Of a stretch of 64,000 bases of DNA, positions 23,596 to 34,579 are shown one piece after another. This DNA comes from Ryuthela nishihirai (Eukaryota > Arthropoda > Arachnida > Araneae > Heptathelidae). The DNA lies in NCBI GenBank assembly GCA_038380435.1, contig JAWZYU010000019.1, positions 22,283,801 to 22,347,800 on the forward strand, given 5' to 3'. Under the pieces are notes generated by a model. The model was not told the origin of the DNA. It did not search any database and saw only the letters and a list, made by a program, of their open reading frames with translations. Both the position numbers and the translations under genes were made by a program. How positions within the stretch are numbered: position 1 is the first letter of the stretch; every line of letters begins with the position of its first letter.

Positions 23596-23684
23596 CTAAA
23601 AATGGATAGAAATATGATTAATCGCACTTGGAAGGAAAGCTACCATTAAGTGTTTTAAACAATATTTTATTATTTTTACCTCTG

Positions 23685-23905
23685 ACCAGCACTTACTTTA
23701 CTTTACTTCTTAGGAAGCACTTTTTTTTCACAAAATAATCTAAATGGCCAGAGATCCCAAGGGCTCAGGGTAGGGAAAGAGATCCACTAGATAGCTGTTA
23801 AAAGAGATGATGAAAGCATTTCTGTAAGGTATACAGTGTGTTCTTTAACATGAAGAGAGTCAGGGCAGAATTAAGAATTCACCCCTATTTAATTTAAAAT
23901 CTCCC
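23685..23905 (-). repeat. SINE family B, body fragment
   Basis: Contains ctaaatggccagagatccca, agggctcagggtaggg and tttaacatgaa in the order seen in the better copies at 54905, 56635 and 60150. Head missing. Confidence 0.55.
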
Positions 23906-23984
23906 TTCCTCGATCAGTGTCAAGTTATCTAATAGACATGGGCAAATTTTGTGCATGAGCAATTACCTGCAAAAATTGTAAAAA

Positions 23985-26868
23985 TTGATATCGACGTTAA
24001 ACGAAGAGTGGTCATAACCCTATTCGCCAATCTATAATTATTCATACGGGCAACATGGCCAAACCAACGGAGTCTCTCTCTGCAAAATATGCTGCTTAAA
24101 GGAGGTTGCAAACTCCTTTGCCTAACCTCATCATTAGTTACAAAGTTGAACCACCTAATGCCCAAGATACTGCGTAAGCATCTGGAATCAAAAGCATCTA
24201 GTTTCCTGTTATCTTGTTTACAAAGTGTCCAAGTTTCACTACCATAACTAACCCTAGAATGAACCAAACTGTTATACAGTCTAATTTTAGTCTTTAGGTG
24301 TATACGCCTATTTCTCCACACTCTACATAGATTCTTAAAAGTCCCGGCAGCAATCCCTATTCGTCTGTTAATCTAATGCCGCACAACACCATTATCTGTT
24401 ACATAGCTCCCAAGATAATTAAACTGTGACACCTGCTCAAGACTGCAACCATTCAGATGAACTGAATCACAGCCTGCCTGACCAATTTTCATCACTTTAG
24501 TTTTCTCTCTGTTTATAACCAAACCTACTCTACTATAACCAAAACTACTACCAGTCTCATCAACAGCTCGAATGAAAGAGTTCATCTCATCAGCATCATT
24601 TTCCAAAAAGGCTAAATCATCTGCATAATCTAAATCAGAAATCTTCGTATCTCCAGTCCATTTAAGGCCAAAATTTTTCCCTTGAAGTGAATTTCGCATA
24701 ACATAATCAATAACCAAGATAAAGAGAAAATGAGACAAAATGCACCCTTGTCGAACACCAGAAGTAATGCTAAACCAATTGCTACAAGCCTTACAAACTC
24801 TGACACACGACTCAGTGTTATTATAGAGATCTTTCATAATGTTAACTAACTTGTCTGGTATACCATATGCTCCCACAATCAACCACAAATTATAACGATC
24901 AACAGAGTCGAAAGCCTTTTTGAAATCAACAAAGCTAGCAACCAAAGGTTTCTGAAACTCTAAACATTTCTCAAGAATCTGCCTAAGTGAAAATATCTGA
25001 TCCACACATCCCCTACCACTTCTGAATCCACATTGCTCATCACGCAATTGATTGTCAACCAGATTCTTAATTCTATTAAGCACAATCATGGAAAGAACTT
25101 TACCTGGAACAGAGAGTAGGCTGATACCCCTATAGTTATCACAAGAACTGCGATCACCTTTTTTGAAAATAGGGATAGCAATAGCTCTGGTAAAATCCTT
25201 AGGAACCATGCCTTTATCATAAAAGATATTCAGAATTTCTGTCATCCAAGTGGTAACCGAAACATTCCCAGCTCTAAGCATTTCCGTAGTAATTTCATCT
25301 ACCCCTGGGGATTTATGAAGTTTAAGTTTAGAAACAGCCAAAATAACTTCAGATTGTGTTATAGGGCCAACATTGAAGCCACCAATGCACATATCATCAT
25401 TGCAAACAATGGGAGTAGAACTAACTACATTGTTTAGAATATCACTGAAATGCTCAGCCCACCTAGCCATGACAGAATCCTCCCCTTCTATAACTTTACC
25501 TTGTTTATCCTTCAATCCTTGTATGCCTGTCCGTTTTCTACCACACAAAACATTAACTATCTGGTACAGCTCTCTGCTGTTGTGCTGTCTAACTGCTTCC
25601 TCGGCTTTGTCAGCCAAACCATCAAGCCAAAGATTCTTATCAGCAGCTAACTGATCTTTTACACGTTTATTAAGTTCTCTGTAATGCTTTCTATTAGGAC
25701 TAGTAGGGTATTGATTAAGGACATTCCTGCAGTTCTTTCTTTCCGAAATAAGCTCAAGTGCCTTATCACTCAGATAATTCTGCCTCTTCTGCTCCTTTTT
25801 TCCTAAAAGAGTACTGTTAGTGTCCAAAAAAGTCTGTTTAAAATGATCCCATTCTTCCTCAACTTCAGTAGTAAGCAAACCATGACTGTCATAATGACTA
25901 AGTAACCTATCATGGTAAGCTTTGGCTATAACTGGATCTTTCAGAGCTTCAGTATTAAATGTAAATTTTTTAACCCTAGCACAACACTTTTTAAGTTTAA
26001 GTTGCAACACACTTTTAACAAGGTAATGGTCAGATCCAATTTCAGCTCCCCTATATGCCCTGGTATTCCTAACAGAACTAGCCCATTTGCTGTTAATTAA
26101 TATGTAATCAATCATGTTCTTATGCAGCCGATCAGGTGAAACCCATGTGTACTTATGTATGTCGCGGTGTTTGTAATAAGTGTTAGTTATTCTGAATCCA
26201 TTGAGTTTACTTACCTGTAGGAGACGTTGCCCATTGCCATTGCAGCTACCAATACCAAAAGGGCCTATTACTCCTCCACAAAGGTCAGAGTCAGTACCAA
26301 CTTTGGCATTGAAGTCACCTAGAACAAGGGTAATATCTCCTTTCTTGACAGAATTCAAAATATCCTGAAGTTTTTCATAAAACCTATCCTTCTCATCCTC
26401 ATCGGCATCCTCAGTGGGGGCATAACAGCAGATAACATTCAAGTGTTTAACGCTTGTCTGAAATTTTGCTGTAAGAAACCTTTCATTAATGCACTCATAT
26501 CCTAGAAGAGCATCGCTAGCGTGTCTGCTGAGAAGCAGCCCCTCGCCTTGGTGATGCTTATTGTCGTCCCTCCCTGAAAAGAGAAATTTAAGATTATTTT
26601 TAAGAATCTGACCTTTATCTGTCCATCTGGTCTCTTGCAAGCCGAGAATATCTAAATTATAATGGTGGAATTCTTGTGTGAGGACATCAAGAGAAAAAGC
26701 TCTGTGCAGAGTCCTCACATTCCAACTACCTATGGAGAGAAAATGGTTAGTGGGATGTTTAAAGAAATTATGTTTATTGAGAGAGGGAATGCCGACAATA
26801 TCAAACAGCCCCCTAATCGCAGACATGGGGCAAAGACCCGTTCTCCCACTACTAAAGGCTGAAGCCAT
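23985..26868 (-). pseudogene. RTE-like LINE ORF: APE endonuclease + reverse transcriptase, one nonsense codon
   Basis: The first ATG opens a frame at 26868. Endonuclease motifs: GSWNVRTL, LGLQETRW, LVLGDFNAKVG, GSDHYLV (metal-binding and catalytic residues present). RT motifs: SFVDFKKAFDSV, TSGVRQGCILS, DLDYADDLAFL. The frame is open for 831 codons down to a TAG at 24373-24375, where the sister copy at 35130 has GAG. The same frame then stays open to about 24000, with WRNRRIHLKTKIRLYN and RLRWFGHVARMN. So a single substitution is the main break, plus loss of the last about 60 codons, which are present in the 34580 copy. It would nick DNA and prime reverse transcription at the nick. Confidence 0.88.
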
Positions 26869-27416
26869 CTACACTGGAAGACTTCCTCCAATGTAGAATT
26901 TGACGATGCCAATAGAAGCAAAGAGTTCAGGTGCCTGCGATGACTTCTGCTCAGGATTATCCACCAGCTGATAAACATATCCTGTGAATCTATTCACTTG
27001 GGGCTGTCAACCCCCAAACAAACAGAAAACACAGCGGAAGATTTTCCCTCCACATAAGCCCACGAGTGCAGCAAAATCAGGATCCATAATCAAGCTCAGA
27101 GCCATATATCTGTCCAGTCCAGTAGGTTTATATGGTCAGCACCAGGACCCTGTGTGGTTGACCACTCCTGAGCAGGGTAGAAAAAAAGAAAATTAGCCGT
27201 AGTTGTCCAGATCAGTAGGCCACACTAATCTGGCAGCCCTCCCCTTCCGTTCACTTCCACAAGAGAGTATCTCTTTTGAAATTTACTAACGGTCCGCACC
27301 ACGAGAAGGCGGGGTCGGACATTAGGTGCTAGGCCTGGCCGGTTCTATGCATCATCACAGGGGATTGGTGCATAGCTCTCCTTCCAGTGACTACCTAGCT
27401 ACCATTTACAGACCGA
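23985..27416 (-). mobile_element. RTE-like LINE, nearly full length
   Basis: Minus-strand non-LTR retrotransposon. The 5' end near 27416 is supported by the plus-strand fragment at 49443, which starts at the same sequence (cggtctgtaaatggtagcta). A 5' leader of about 550 bp precedes one long ORF. Its 3' end is cut short near 23985-24010 compared with the copy ending at 34580. The clade is inferred from the APE endonuclease + RT layout and, in a sister copy, a (atg)n tail. Confidence 0.85.
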
Positions 27417-27990
27417 AGTAGTTTTACCGATCATTAAATTTCCTTTAACAGCTAAATCACCCTACAATGACAGAGGACTTTTATCTTCCATCCTTCTTCG
27501 CATACTGTAGTCTTATATCACTTTAACCGACATTGTAAGGAAGGATGCATTAAGCTTATTTTCTTAGCAATGACATTGTCACGAATGCGAATGCCACAAA
27601 ACCTCGATTTTTATGAACTGTAGTTGCTGTCCGAAATAGACGATAGTCCCTTTTTTCGTTTATCTCAATAGCACTGTACTGTTTATGTTCATACAGTGTA
27701 GTTTATTATACGGTGAAGTAATACCATAATAAGTATAAAAATAATATATTAGCAATATAATACCCACTAATCAATAACGTAATGAAAGTGTTAAAACGCC
27801 ATTTATCACACTGGTAGGGCTTACTTGATGATGACGAATGATGCCAATACCAGTTTTTCTGAATCAATCTTAGATATCTGCTTTGGTGGTTATGTTGGCG
27901 ACTTGATGCTTCCAAGAGATGTCGATTTCGTACGAAATGGAAGTCCGAACAACTCATAATTTTTCATCTGGGCATATTTCTACTGTTGCT
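27417..27990. other. Intron DNA, nothing recognised
   Basis: Mixed AT-rich sequence upstream of the LINE 5' end. No supportable feature. Confidence 0.35.
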
Positions 27991-28621
27991 TACGAATACG
28001 CCCCAGTAGGCTCGAGCCCTGTTAAAAGTCTGGGCCTTACTAATAGTCTCCACCCGGGTGCCGAGCTAACTTGAATTTACATATTAATGTTAAATTATAT
28101 TAAAATTATATTAAATTTATATTAAAATATTAATGTTAAATTATAATTAAATATATGTTCATGACTAACCGGGGAACAGATTAAAGGTAGGTTTCTTCCG
28201 GTGGTTAGCTTTCCTTTTATAGGACTGCTGCCAGGTGAGGTCGGGGTTGAGGTGCGTCTATATGGCGCATTCTTGCACCCGGCTCTAGATAGGCACGGCT
28301 TTTCATAACTGGTAGAGTTGTCAGGCGGAATCGGGAATTGCCGTGGTTGCTTAAGATCGCAACAAAATAGAATGAATGTTACTTACGAATGGGGTCACGG
28401 GCTCTGCGTCAACTTGGATTTTCAATATCCTTGTTTGTGGCGACCCAGAACGAAGATTATAGTTAGGTTTTTGCGAGTGCTGGACTTTACTTCTATAGTA
28501 CTGTTCAGCACCGACGGTAGATAGTGGTAAACATAGCATTCTCCCGATAGATGTAGTGCAATCTCTTTATTACGGAACATCTGGGGTTTGTCATTCATTA
28601 TATTACCTGTTGCTTACGAAT
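27983..28621. repeat. Possible insertion bounded by 15-bp direct repeats, with tRNA-Lys-like segment
   Basis: The 15-mer ctgttgcttacgaat stands at 27983-27997 and again at 28607-28621. Just inside the left one, on the minus strand (about 28000-28075), is a degenerate tRNA-like stretch: B-box-like ggctcgagcct and a loop cttttaa with a TTT anticodon, reminiscent of tRNA-Lys. The remaining 500 bp includes an AT-rich run and a GC-richer part (28170-28330) that I cannot identify. It could be a SINE insertion with target duplications. Confidence 0.35.
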
Positions 28622-29235
28622 TACAGTCTCCTGAAATGCTGATAGTAAAACTGTATTTCCTTTTCTGCCCTCATACTACTGAAGTTCACATTTTATTCAG
28701 AGCGTCTTTGACGTCGGAAAGTTTACTTCTGTCTTTTGGCTCCTCTTTCATATCTTCATCAGTGTCTTATTCTTCCAAAACAGTAGCCGAAAGAACTTGT
28801 GCAATCTTCTCTTCAGTCAGACGGGATTCATTTCATCTATATCCAATCATTCTGAAACATTCTCTTTTGCAGAATCAATTCTCCTCTCAACATCATGGTA
28901 TTGTGATAATCGTTTGGTTCCAAAGTCAAGATCTACAGCTCTGCCAAAGAACAGTTTCTTCCATCCATTCTTATCTTTATGCTCCACGAAGCACTGATCA
29001 AGTTAAAAGTGGTTGATTAAATGGTTTAGCTCCTGATGATATTCAGTATTCTTTTGCCTTTGGTATCTCCAATTCGCTCGGAAACTCTTTAAAAAATGCC
29101 ACCACTTCATTCAAGAATTTCCTTCTGTACAACCTCTTGCCTACTACAATGATACTTTAATCCAAAGCATATTCCAACGAAGTTATAATGGGAGGTAATA
29201 CCAAGTATTTCACTTTCCCATGAGCAACACTTGTT
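28622..29235 (-). pseudogene. Pogo/jerky-like (DDE_1) transposase relic
   Basis: On the minus strand, with stops and frame changes, one reads VLPPIITSLEYALDQSIIVV followed by an RLYRRKFLNEVV-like tract. It resembles the LPPN.TSL.QP.DQGVI...K..Y motif of pogo, Tigger and jerky transposases. Further on, an acidic tail and VKDALNKM resemble their C-terminus. Heavily decayed; no inverted repeats located. Confidence 0.5.
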
Positions 29236-29589
29236 CATTTGTAGAAGCACCAACATTAAATTTACTAACGAATTGCTTTACCTTGTCTTTACTTTTTATT
29301 TTTGTATTTAAACTCTCTTTCTTTTAAAGTTTGTTTAAGACAATACAAAAAAATTACCACAGATTTTAATAACAGATACATGAGCTCCTTTAAATGCTTT
29401 CTTCGCTTGAATATCAAAATATCTATTGTAGACTATTTGTTTCTCTTCTTAACTGTTTCGAATAAGTTGCCAAGATTTCTTGAATAAGCAAAAGCATTAT
29501 GTGAATCGTCACAATTTGCTAAATTAAAAAAGTTCAAAAGCACAATCAGAGAAAATTACTATTTCTTTATCTTCGAATTTTACAAAGGG

Positions 29590-30225
29590 CTTTCGAAATG
29601 TTTGAACTACTGACCCCAAAACGGTTAACAGACATTGTCACAAGTGATGAGACGTGGTTTAAAATTCAACTCCCAGAAATATCGACAACTATGTTCGTGG
29701 TGTGGAAGATGAACAGCGTCCCTAAATCCTCTGACAAGACTTTCGTTCAAGGAAGGGGATGTTCACAATTTTTTTTCAATTGTGAAGAAGTGGTATCCGT
29801 AATCACCTTACCTGAAAACATTACTATAAATGGCCAATACTACACCAATATTGTTTCACCCAAAATGGTTAAGGATGAAGAAGCAGCGTCCAACAACAGG
29901 CATGTCAAGGGTTCTCCTTCTTCATGACAATGCCAATGCTCACAAAACCCGACAAGTTGCCACCTATCTGGAGCAGGAAAATATCAAACAGCTACCTCAT
30001 CCTATATTCACCCAATCTTGTACCATATGATATTTGATTTTTTCGAATAATAAAAAAGGAACTTTCTGGAAAGCCTTTTTCAAGGGAACAAGACCTTGCA
30101 AAATGTGTTTATTGAGAATGCAGAGTATTTCCCAGCAGCAATGCCACCAAGCGTTACAGAATTGGCATAGGCGTCTGAAACTTTGCATAGATACCGGAAG
30201 GGAATACATTGAAGGACAGTAAAGG
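29590..30225 (+). pseudogene. Mariner transposase fragment
   Basis: Frame 29598-29927 has TSDETWFKI, matching the (T/G)DE(T/S)W motif with the first catalytic Asp of mariner transposases. After a frame change near 29860, LLHDNANAHKTRQVATYLEQ matches the (L)HDNA.(P)H motif with the second Asp. A later degenerate PHPI-then-SPNL-like stretch follows. Lacks the N-terminal DNA-binding domain and recognisable inverted repeats; inactive. Confidence 0.78.
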
Positions 30226-30519
30226 TTTTGTTGAGGTAAATGCAATGGTGTTTGCTCTGCAGATGCATGTCAAAAACGTTTTGGACGCCCACCTAAGATC
30301 AGAGAAACGCTAATAAAGTTCTTCTCTTAAGAAATTACTAAAATGAATAAATTTGGAGCTTTCAGAGTAATTGTCATTATCATTAGTAAAACAGAGAGAT
30401 TTTATGGAAATTTCATTTTTATTTACAATCATTTCTTTCTATTAAACGTTTATTTTAGAAGTTACAGAGCTTCGAAACTAGCTTTCTATTGACATCAGAT
30501 GTTGTAATTTAGGCGTCAG

Positions 30520-30725
30520 TATAGTTGGCCGAATGGTTAAGTGTGCTTGGCTACTGATCAAAGGGACCTCGGGTATCTCCCGAGTAAGGCCGTAATATTT
30601 GTGTTGCCTTTCTGCTGAGGTCTCGCCTTCCTCACAGATCCTTCTCTATGGCATATTAAACTGACAGGCTGCTATCAGGCCTCTGTGGCAAGCAGCTTCT
30701 TTGAAATGCTACTTATTTATTTCTT
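30520..30725 (+). repeat. SINE family A with degenerate head
   Basis: Head ttggccgaatggttaagtgt with a disrupted B-box region, then tctgctgaggtctcgccttc, ctgacaggctgctatcaggc and ggcaagcagcttctttg, ending in a t-rich tail. Same orientation as the 6841 copy. Confidence 0.75.
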
Positions 30726-30999
30726 TTTATTTATGTAGGTTAGTTACGTAAGTTAATTATTAGACTTCTTGGAAAGCAAATGCGACTTTGCTGTTTCGTA
30801 GTTTCGGCTCAAACTCCTCCACGACCCTGATGAATAAAAATACGCTTCTACGTTTAACTTATAACCGCTTACTCCAATACACAAAATAATCCTAAATCTC
30901 AAGTTTATCAATTTCTGAGCAAACAATTTTCCCAGTTCTCAAATAAAAATATATGCAAGTGTACATGCATACGTGTTATATATAGAGAGATAATTGGGT

Positions 31000-31185
31000 G
31001 TGAATAGGTGACTGACTTAGTGATTGAGTGAATGAGCGCCTGACTGACTGATTGACCTAGCGCCTGACTAACTGAGTGGGCGTCTGACTACTGATTGACT
31101 GAGCGTATGCCTGAGCATCTGACTGACTGGGCATGTGACTGACTACTGAGCATCTGACTGACTGACTGACTGACGGATCCCACTA
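31000..31185 (+). repeat. Degenerate (gact)n / ctgactga repeat
   Basis: Imperfect tandem of gactgactga with interspersed gagcgcctg and gagcatctg phrases, about 180 bp. Simple-sequence origin likely. Confidence 0.7.
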
Positions 31186-31439
31186 ATTCTAACCAGGCCC
31201 TGATCTAGAAAATAATCAAGAGGGAGGGAAGTCAAGAACAACAATCGAGCCGAAAAAATATAAAGGGATGCCAAGAGACTGGATTTGCAATATAACATTT
31301 TCCCCTCAGTTTTACTGGTCTTTAAAAAAGTCCTTAAAAAATACATGAAATACACTCCTCGACTTAGAAAATGCCACACCGTGAAAGAATGCACGAAATG
31401 AGACGAAACTTACCACATATGTAGACAAATAGTTGGAAA

Positions 31440-32700
31440 AGAAGTGATGTAATTTCTGAGGGATTGCATGAATGCAATAGGCGAGGAGACAGTATAATGT
31501 GGCCGGAGCCATAAAGTCGTATGACCGATATGCTGGACTATACATTCGATGCATTTCTGCCTTATATATGCTTCGGCAACACGGCGTGACATCGAGTCGA
31601 AAAGTCCTTGGATAGTGTGCTGAGATATTGCAGACCATGCGTCCTATGTCCATAATTCATAGACTTGAAGGGGGTCGTGCAGAGGCGTGAAGTCATCTGC
31701 CAATGATGTCCCACACATTCTTTATTGGGGAGACGTCTTCAAGGCAGCACTTGGATACCTAGTAGGCACTGTCTGCTGATGTTGGCAGTGTGTAGGCAGG
31801 AGTTATCGTCTTGAAACTGAGCATCAGGGATACCACAGAGATAGGGCAACAAAACAGTCTGCAGCACCTGTTTTGTTGCCCTATCTCTGTGGTCTCCTAT
31901 CTCTATCCATGTATCGTCGTGCTGTCTTGTACCTACTATTGGCTGAGGTGCCATATGACGCTGATGGATGGCAGCAAAATCAGGCCCGATGGCCACGTCA
32001 TCTCCAGACTCAATCGGCGATCGTCGGCACTGAGACAGAAGTGAGACTCGTTGCTGAATACGACGTGGTTCTACTCATCCCACCGCGCATGACTGGTATG
32101 GCAAGAGCGCAAACCTGCCTCAGCCAATCTGTGATTCACAGGCAATGTCGACACGAGGATGTCAGTAGCTGCCTGTACACTGCATCGAATGTCATCTACT
32201 GTGGATTGTGGGGCTGCTACGGCTTGCCATTGAATGTGGCGATCGAGATGTTCAGACATCTGCCTACATGCACCAGTCCCACTACAACGACACGCGTTGC
32301 CTTCCTTCAACTGCTGTCGACAAATTCAATAGACAGTTGTTGCATCCCGATGCATTTCTGCCTTAATACGATGCAGGGACCAACCAATTGTATGTAGCCC
32401 TATGATGAAGCCTCTGATAAAGGTGTCCATGTAGTGGTAGGATTACAGATGACATCGCCCAAGCATTCTGACTCCTTACACGTGCTTTGCCACTGAGAAC
32501 CTACGTGCAGTGGTCCAAATGCCCACGTGAGGACGACAAAACTTAGCAATGCCATGCCGTTTTGCCACGCTATCTCCCTCACCTCTGCCTATACACTGTG
32601 TCAAATGTCGTCTGCTATGGATTGTGCTATGGCTTACCGTCGAATGTGGTAGTCAAGGTGTTTGGACGTCTGCTTGTACGCACCATTCCATATTATCTTC
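31440..32700 (-). pseudogene. Tc1-like transposase relic
   Basis: On the minus strand, 31739-31996 includes AIHQRHMAPQPIVGTRQHDD, then VLLPYLCGIPDAQFQDDNSC, where FQDDN holds the second catalytic Asp region of Tc1 transposases. Further downstream ECVGHHWQM resembles the (H)VWD.(I/L)G motif after the third acid. Stops and an inverted microduplication at 31832-31893 break it. Terminal repeats not identified, so borders are approximate. Confidence 0.6.
31832..31893. repeat. Perfect 26-bp hairpin (inverted microduplication)
   Basis: Arms 31832-31857 and 31868-31893 are exact reverse complements (accacagagatagggcaaca...), with a 10-base loop tctgcagcac. One arm belongs to the Tc1 relic reading frame (LLPYLCGIP), so the other is an inverted copy added beside it. 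Confidence 0.9.
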
Positions 32701-32745
32701 CAGAAGAAATTATATCCCTTATTTTTCCAAAAAACCTGTACCTAC

Positions 32746-32881
32746 CACGGTGTCAATGACGCTAATTCTCTGCTTTCTCATATTCATAAAGCACTGAAGG
32801 AGATCAACGTGCTGCTCTTCTTCTGCCATATCCAGCATTGTGTCCACGAGGATTAGCGTTCCTGTTCTGCCCGTGCCTCCG
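32746..32881 (-). CDS. PTP exon e: D1 P-loop (SGGTGRTG) exon
   Basis: A 136-bp exon, acceptor ttctctcag, donor gtaggt. Its first base completes Ser, so that exons d and e together read QCSGGTGRTGT, the PTP phosphate-binding loop C-x5-R-T/S. The Arg codon is at 32866-32868. It continues with LVDTMLDMAEEE, then helix residues, and ends ISVIDTV, where the Q-loop begins. It is separated from exon d by 1.1 kb holding a 45-bp tandem array. The VDTMLDMAE stretch is close to what I recall of vertebrate R2B phosphatases. Confidence 0.92.
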
Positions 32882-33434
32882 CTGAGAGAAGAAAAGCAAA
32901 TTGTCATGTGAATTTATTTAAAACATTACTTAGCAATTGAAATTTATTTAAAATACTGTTTTATAATTGAAAGATTCGGAGTTAATCAGGTTTCCAAAAA
33001 TTTCCGAAATTATATTAATATTGATGAACTAGTTGAACTGTAGTACTTGTAGTAAATAATCACTGTAAATAGTTGATTAACTTTATCCCACATTAAAAAA
33101 TGGTGCAAGAAAAGGATAACTCCAAAAAGTTATTTGCCGTTTGCTCCAAACGCAAATCGCTTTCTTTCCAAATGACCTTTCTTTCAGAGAAATGTAAAAA
33201 GTAATAAACCAATAATTTTTAAATATCCAATTACCGTATTTTTCGATACCCGAATATATTATATATTCGCAATAAAGCATACTTTTATTTATGAGAGGGA
33301 TTAATGATAAAACCCTCTTTTTGGAGTTGATATTTTTTCGGTAAATTATTTGTAATGTTACTTTCAGAACACATAGGCATTTTCAAATCAACGTAAAATC
33401 AATTTGATCAAGTGACGAGGTGCGAGTGTTAACT

Positions 33435-33852
33435 AAGAAAGCAACGGAAGACTGTTCGGTCGAAGCTTTGAGAGTTCTCTGAAATCAATGGGAGACTGCT
33501 CAGTCGAAGCATTGAAAGTTCTCTTAAATCAATGGGAGGCTGATCAGTCGATGATTTGCAAGTTCTTTAAAGCAATAGCAGACTGCCCAGTCGAAGTTTG
33601 AGAGCCGTACTTAAGGCAATGGGAGACTGCTCATTCGATGCTTTGAGAGACGCTCTTAAAGCAATGGGAGACTGCTCAGTCGATGCTTCGAGAGACGCTT
33701 TTAAAGTAATGGAGACTGCTCAATCAACACTTCGAGAGATGCTCTTAAAGCAAGGGGAGACTGCTCAGTCGATGCTTCGAGAGATGCTCTTAGAGACTTT
33801 AGACTGCTCAGTTGACGCTTTGAGAGACACTCTTAAAGCAATGGGAGACTAA
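33435..33852 (+). repeat. 45-bp tandem array, about 9 copies
   Basis: Unit close to agcaatgggagactgctcag followed by tcgatgcttcgagagacgct and cttaa. The 45-bp period is a multiple of three, and the last six copies stay open for 84 codons (15-residue units such as LKAMGDCSVDALRDA). Earlier copies contain stops (for example tttgaga). It lies in the 1.1-kb intron between the two catalytic exons, antisense to the phosphatase. I treat it as a minisatellite, not a gene. Confidence 0.85.
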
Positions 33853-34002
33853 GAAGAGCTAAGAGAATTGCCAAAAGGCCAATTGCACAGTGTCAGAATC
33901 TCCTTTTACTTTCTCAGTTGCCTCTCAAGCTTTGCTTCTAAGTTTAATCCATAATAAAGTCTAAAAGCTCATTTAAAGGTTTGGAATATAAGCCGAACTC
34001 AC

Positions 34003-34151
34003 CTGCATTGAACTATAATCGGATTCTGTCCATCGTGTTCATAGCTTCGTATGAGTTTAAGATATTTTATTACCGAAGAAGTGTATATGGGAACTCCACG
34101 GGTTGGCCATCCTGTGTAATGAAACTGTTTTAACTCTCGAGTAGCATTGCC
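34003..34151 (-). CDS. PTP exon d: D1 WPD-loop and catalytic Cys exon
   Basis: A 149-bp exon, acceptor gttacag, donor gtgagt, opening GNATRELKQFHYTGWPT. It contains the WPD-loop region and ends PIIVQC followed by AG, which completes Ser in the next exon. In active PTPs the loop reads WPD and the Asp acts as general acid/base. Here the codon at 34101-34103 reads ACC, giving WPT. The residue before the nucleophile Cys (codon 34005-34007) is Gln instead of the usual His. Reading frame and splice signals are intact, so this looks like a real protein property, not decay. It may mean weakened catalysis; that is inference. Confidence 0.9.
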
Positions 34152-34390
34152 CTGTAACATGTCAAAAACAACAACGTTAGCAATTATTCAGAATTATTAA
34201 CTTTGGCACAATATTAGCATATCTATAAGTCAATACCAAAATGTTACTAAATTATTGGCCTACGCTACATTCCAATTAAAAGTTTCTACTATTTGGGTAT
34301 AAATTACTATATTCACGCCCGGATGTAGAAAAAAACGATCAGGAAAAAGTAAATGGTGTGGGAGCCAAGAAACCGGATTATTATTGCAAT

Positions 34391-34440
34391 ACAGTAGGGT
34401 CTCAAACTACGCGCGTGTTAAATTCATAGAACTCCGGCGT
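34391..34440 (+). repeat. Possible pogo-like terminal sequence
   Basis: cagtagggtctcaaactacg with cgcgtgttaaattc resembles the end of a pogo-type element. A similar phrase stands inverted near 46250-46290 (gatatcgagaccctaccgtg). No body recognised. Confidence 0.3.
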
Positions 34441-34517
34441 AAGGGCGAATTGACATAAATTGATCTTGTAGGAAACCTTTCCTGTAGCAAGCTACTGTAT
34501 ACAGGGTTCTCAAAAAT

Positions 34518-34518
<1 letters not shown>

Positions 34519-34558
<40 letters not shown>

Positions 34559-34579
34559 CATCATCATCATCATCATCAA
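34519..34579 (+). repeat. (atc)n microsatellite, 3' tail of the RTE-like LINE
   Basis: About 60 bp of atc units with one interruption (cctcatc). On the minus strand it is (gat)n directly after the LINE end (agcccatggctgctt), so it reads as the element's 3' tail. Confidence 0.85.

Noticed and set aside
33598..33852. 84-codon repetitive protein
   Set aside because: Open only because the repeat period is 45 bp; upstream copies carry stops and there is no start context or family.
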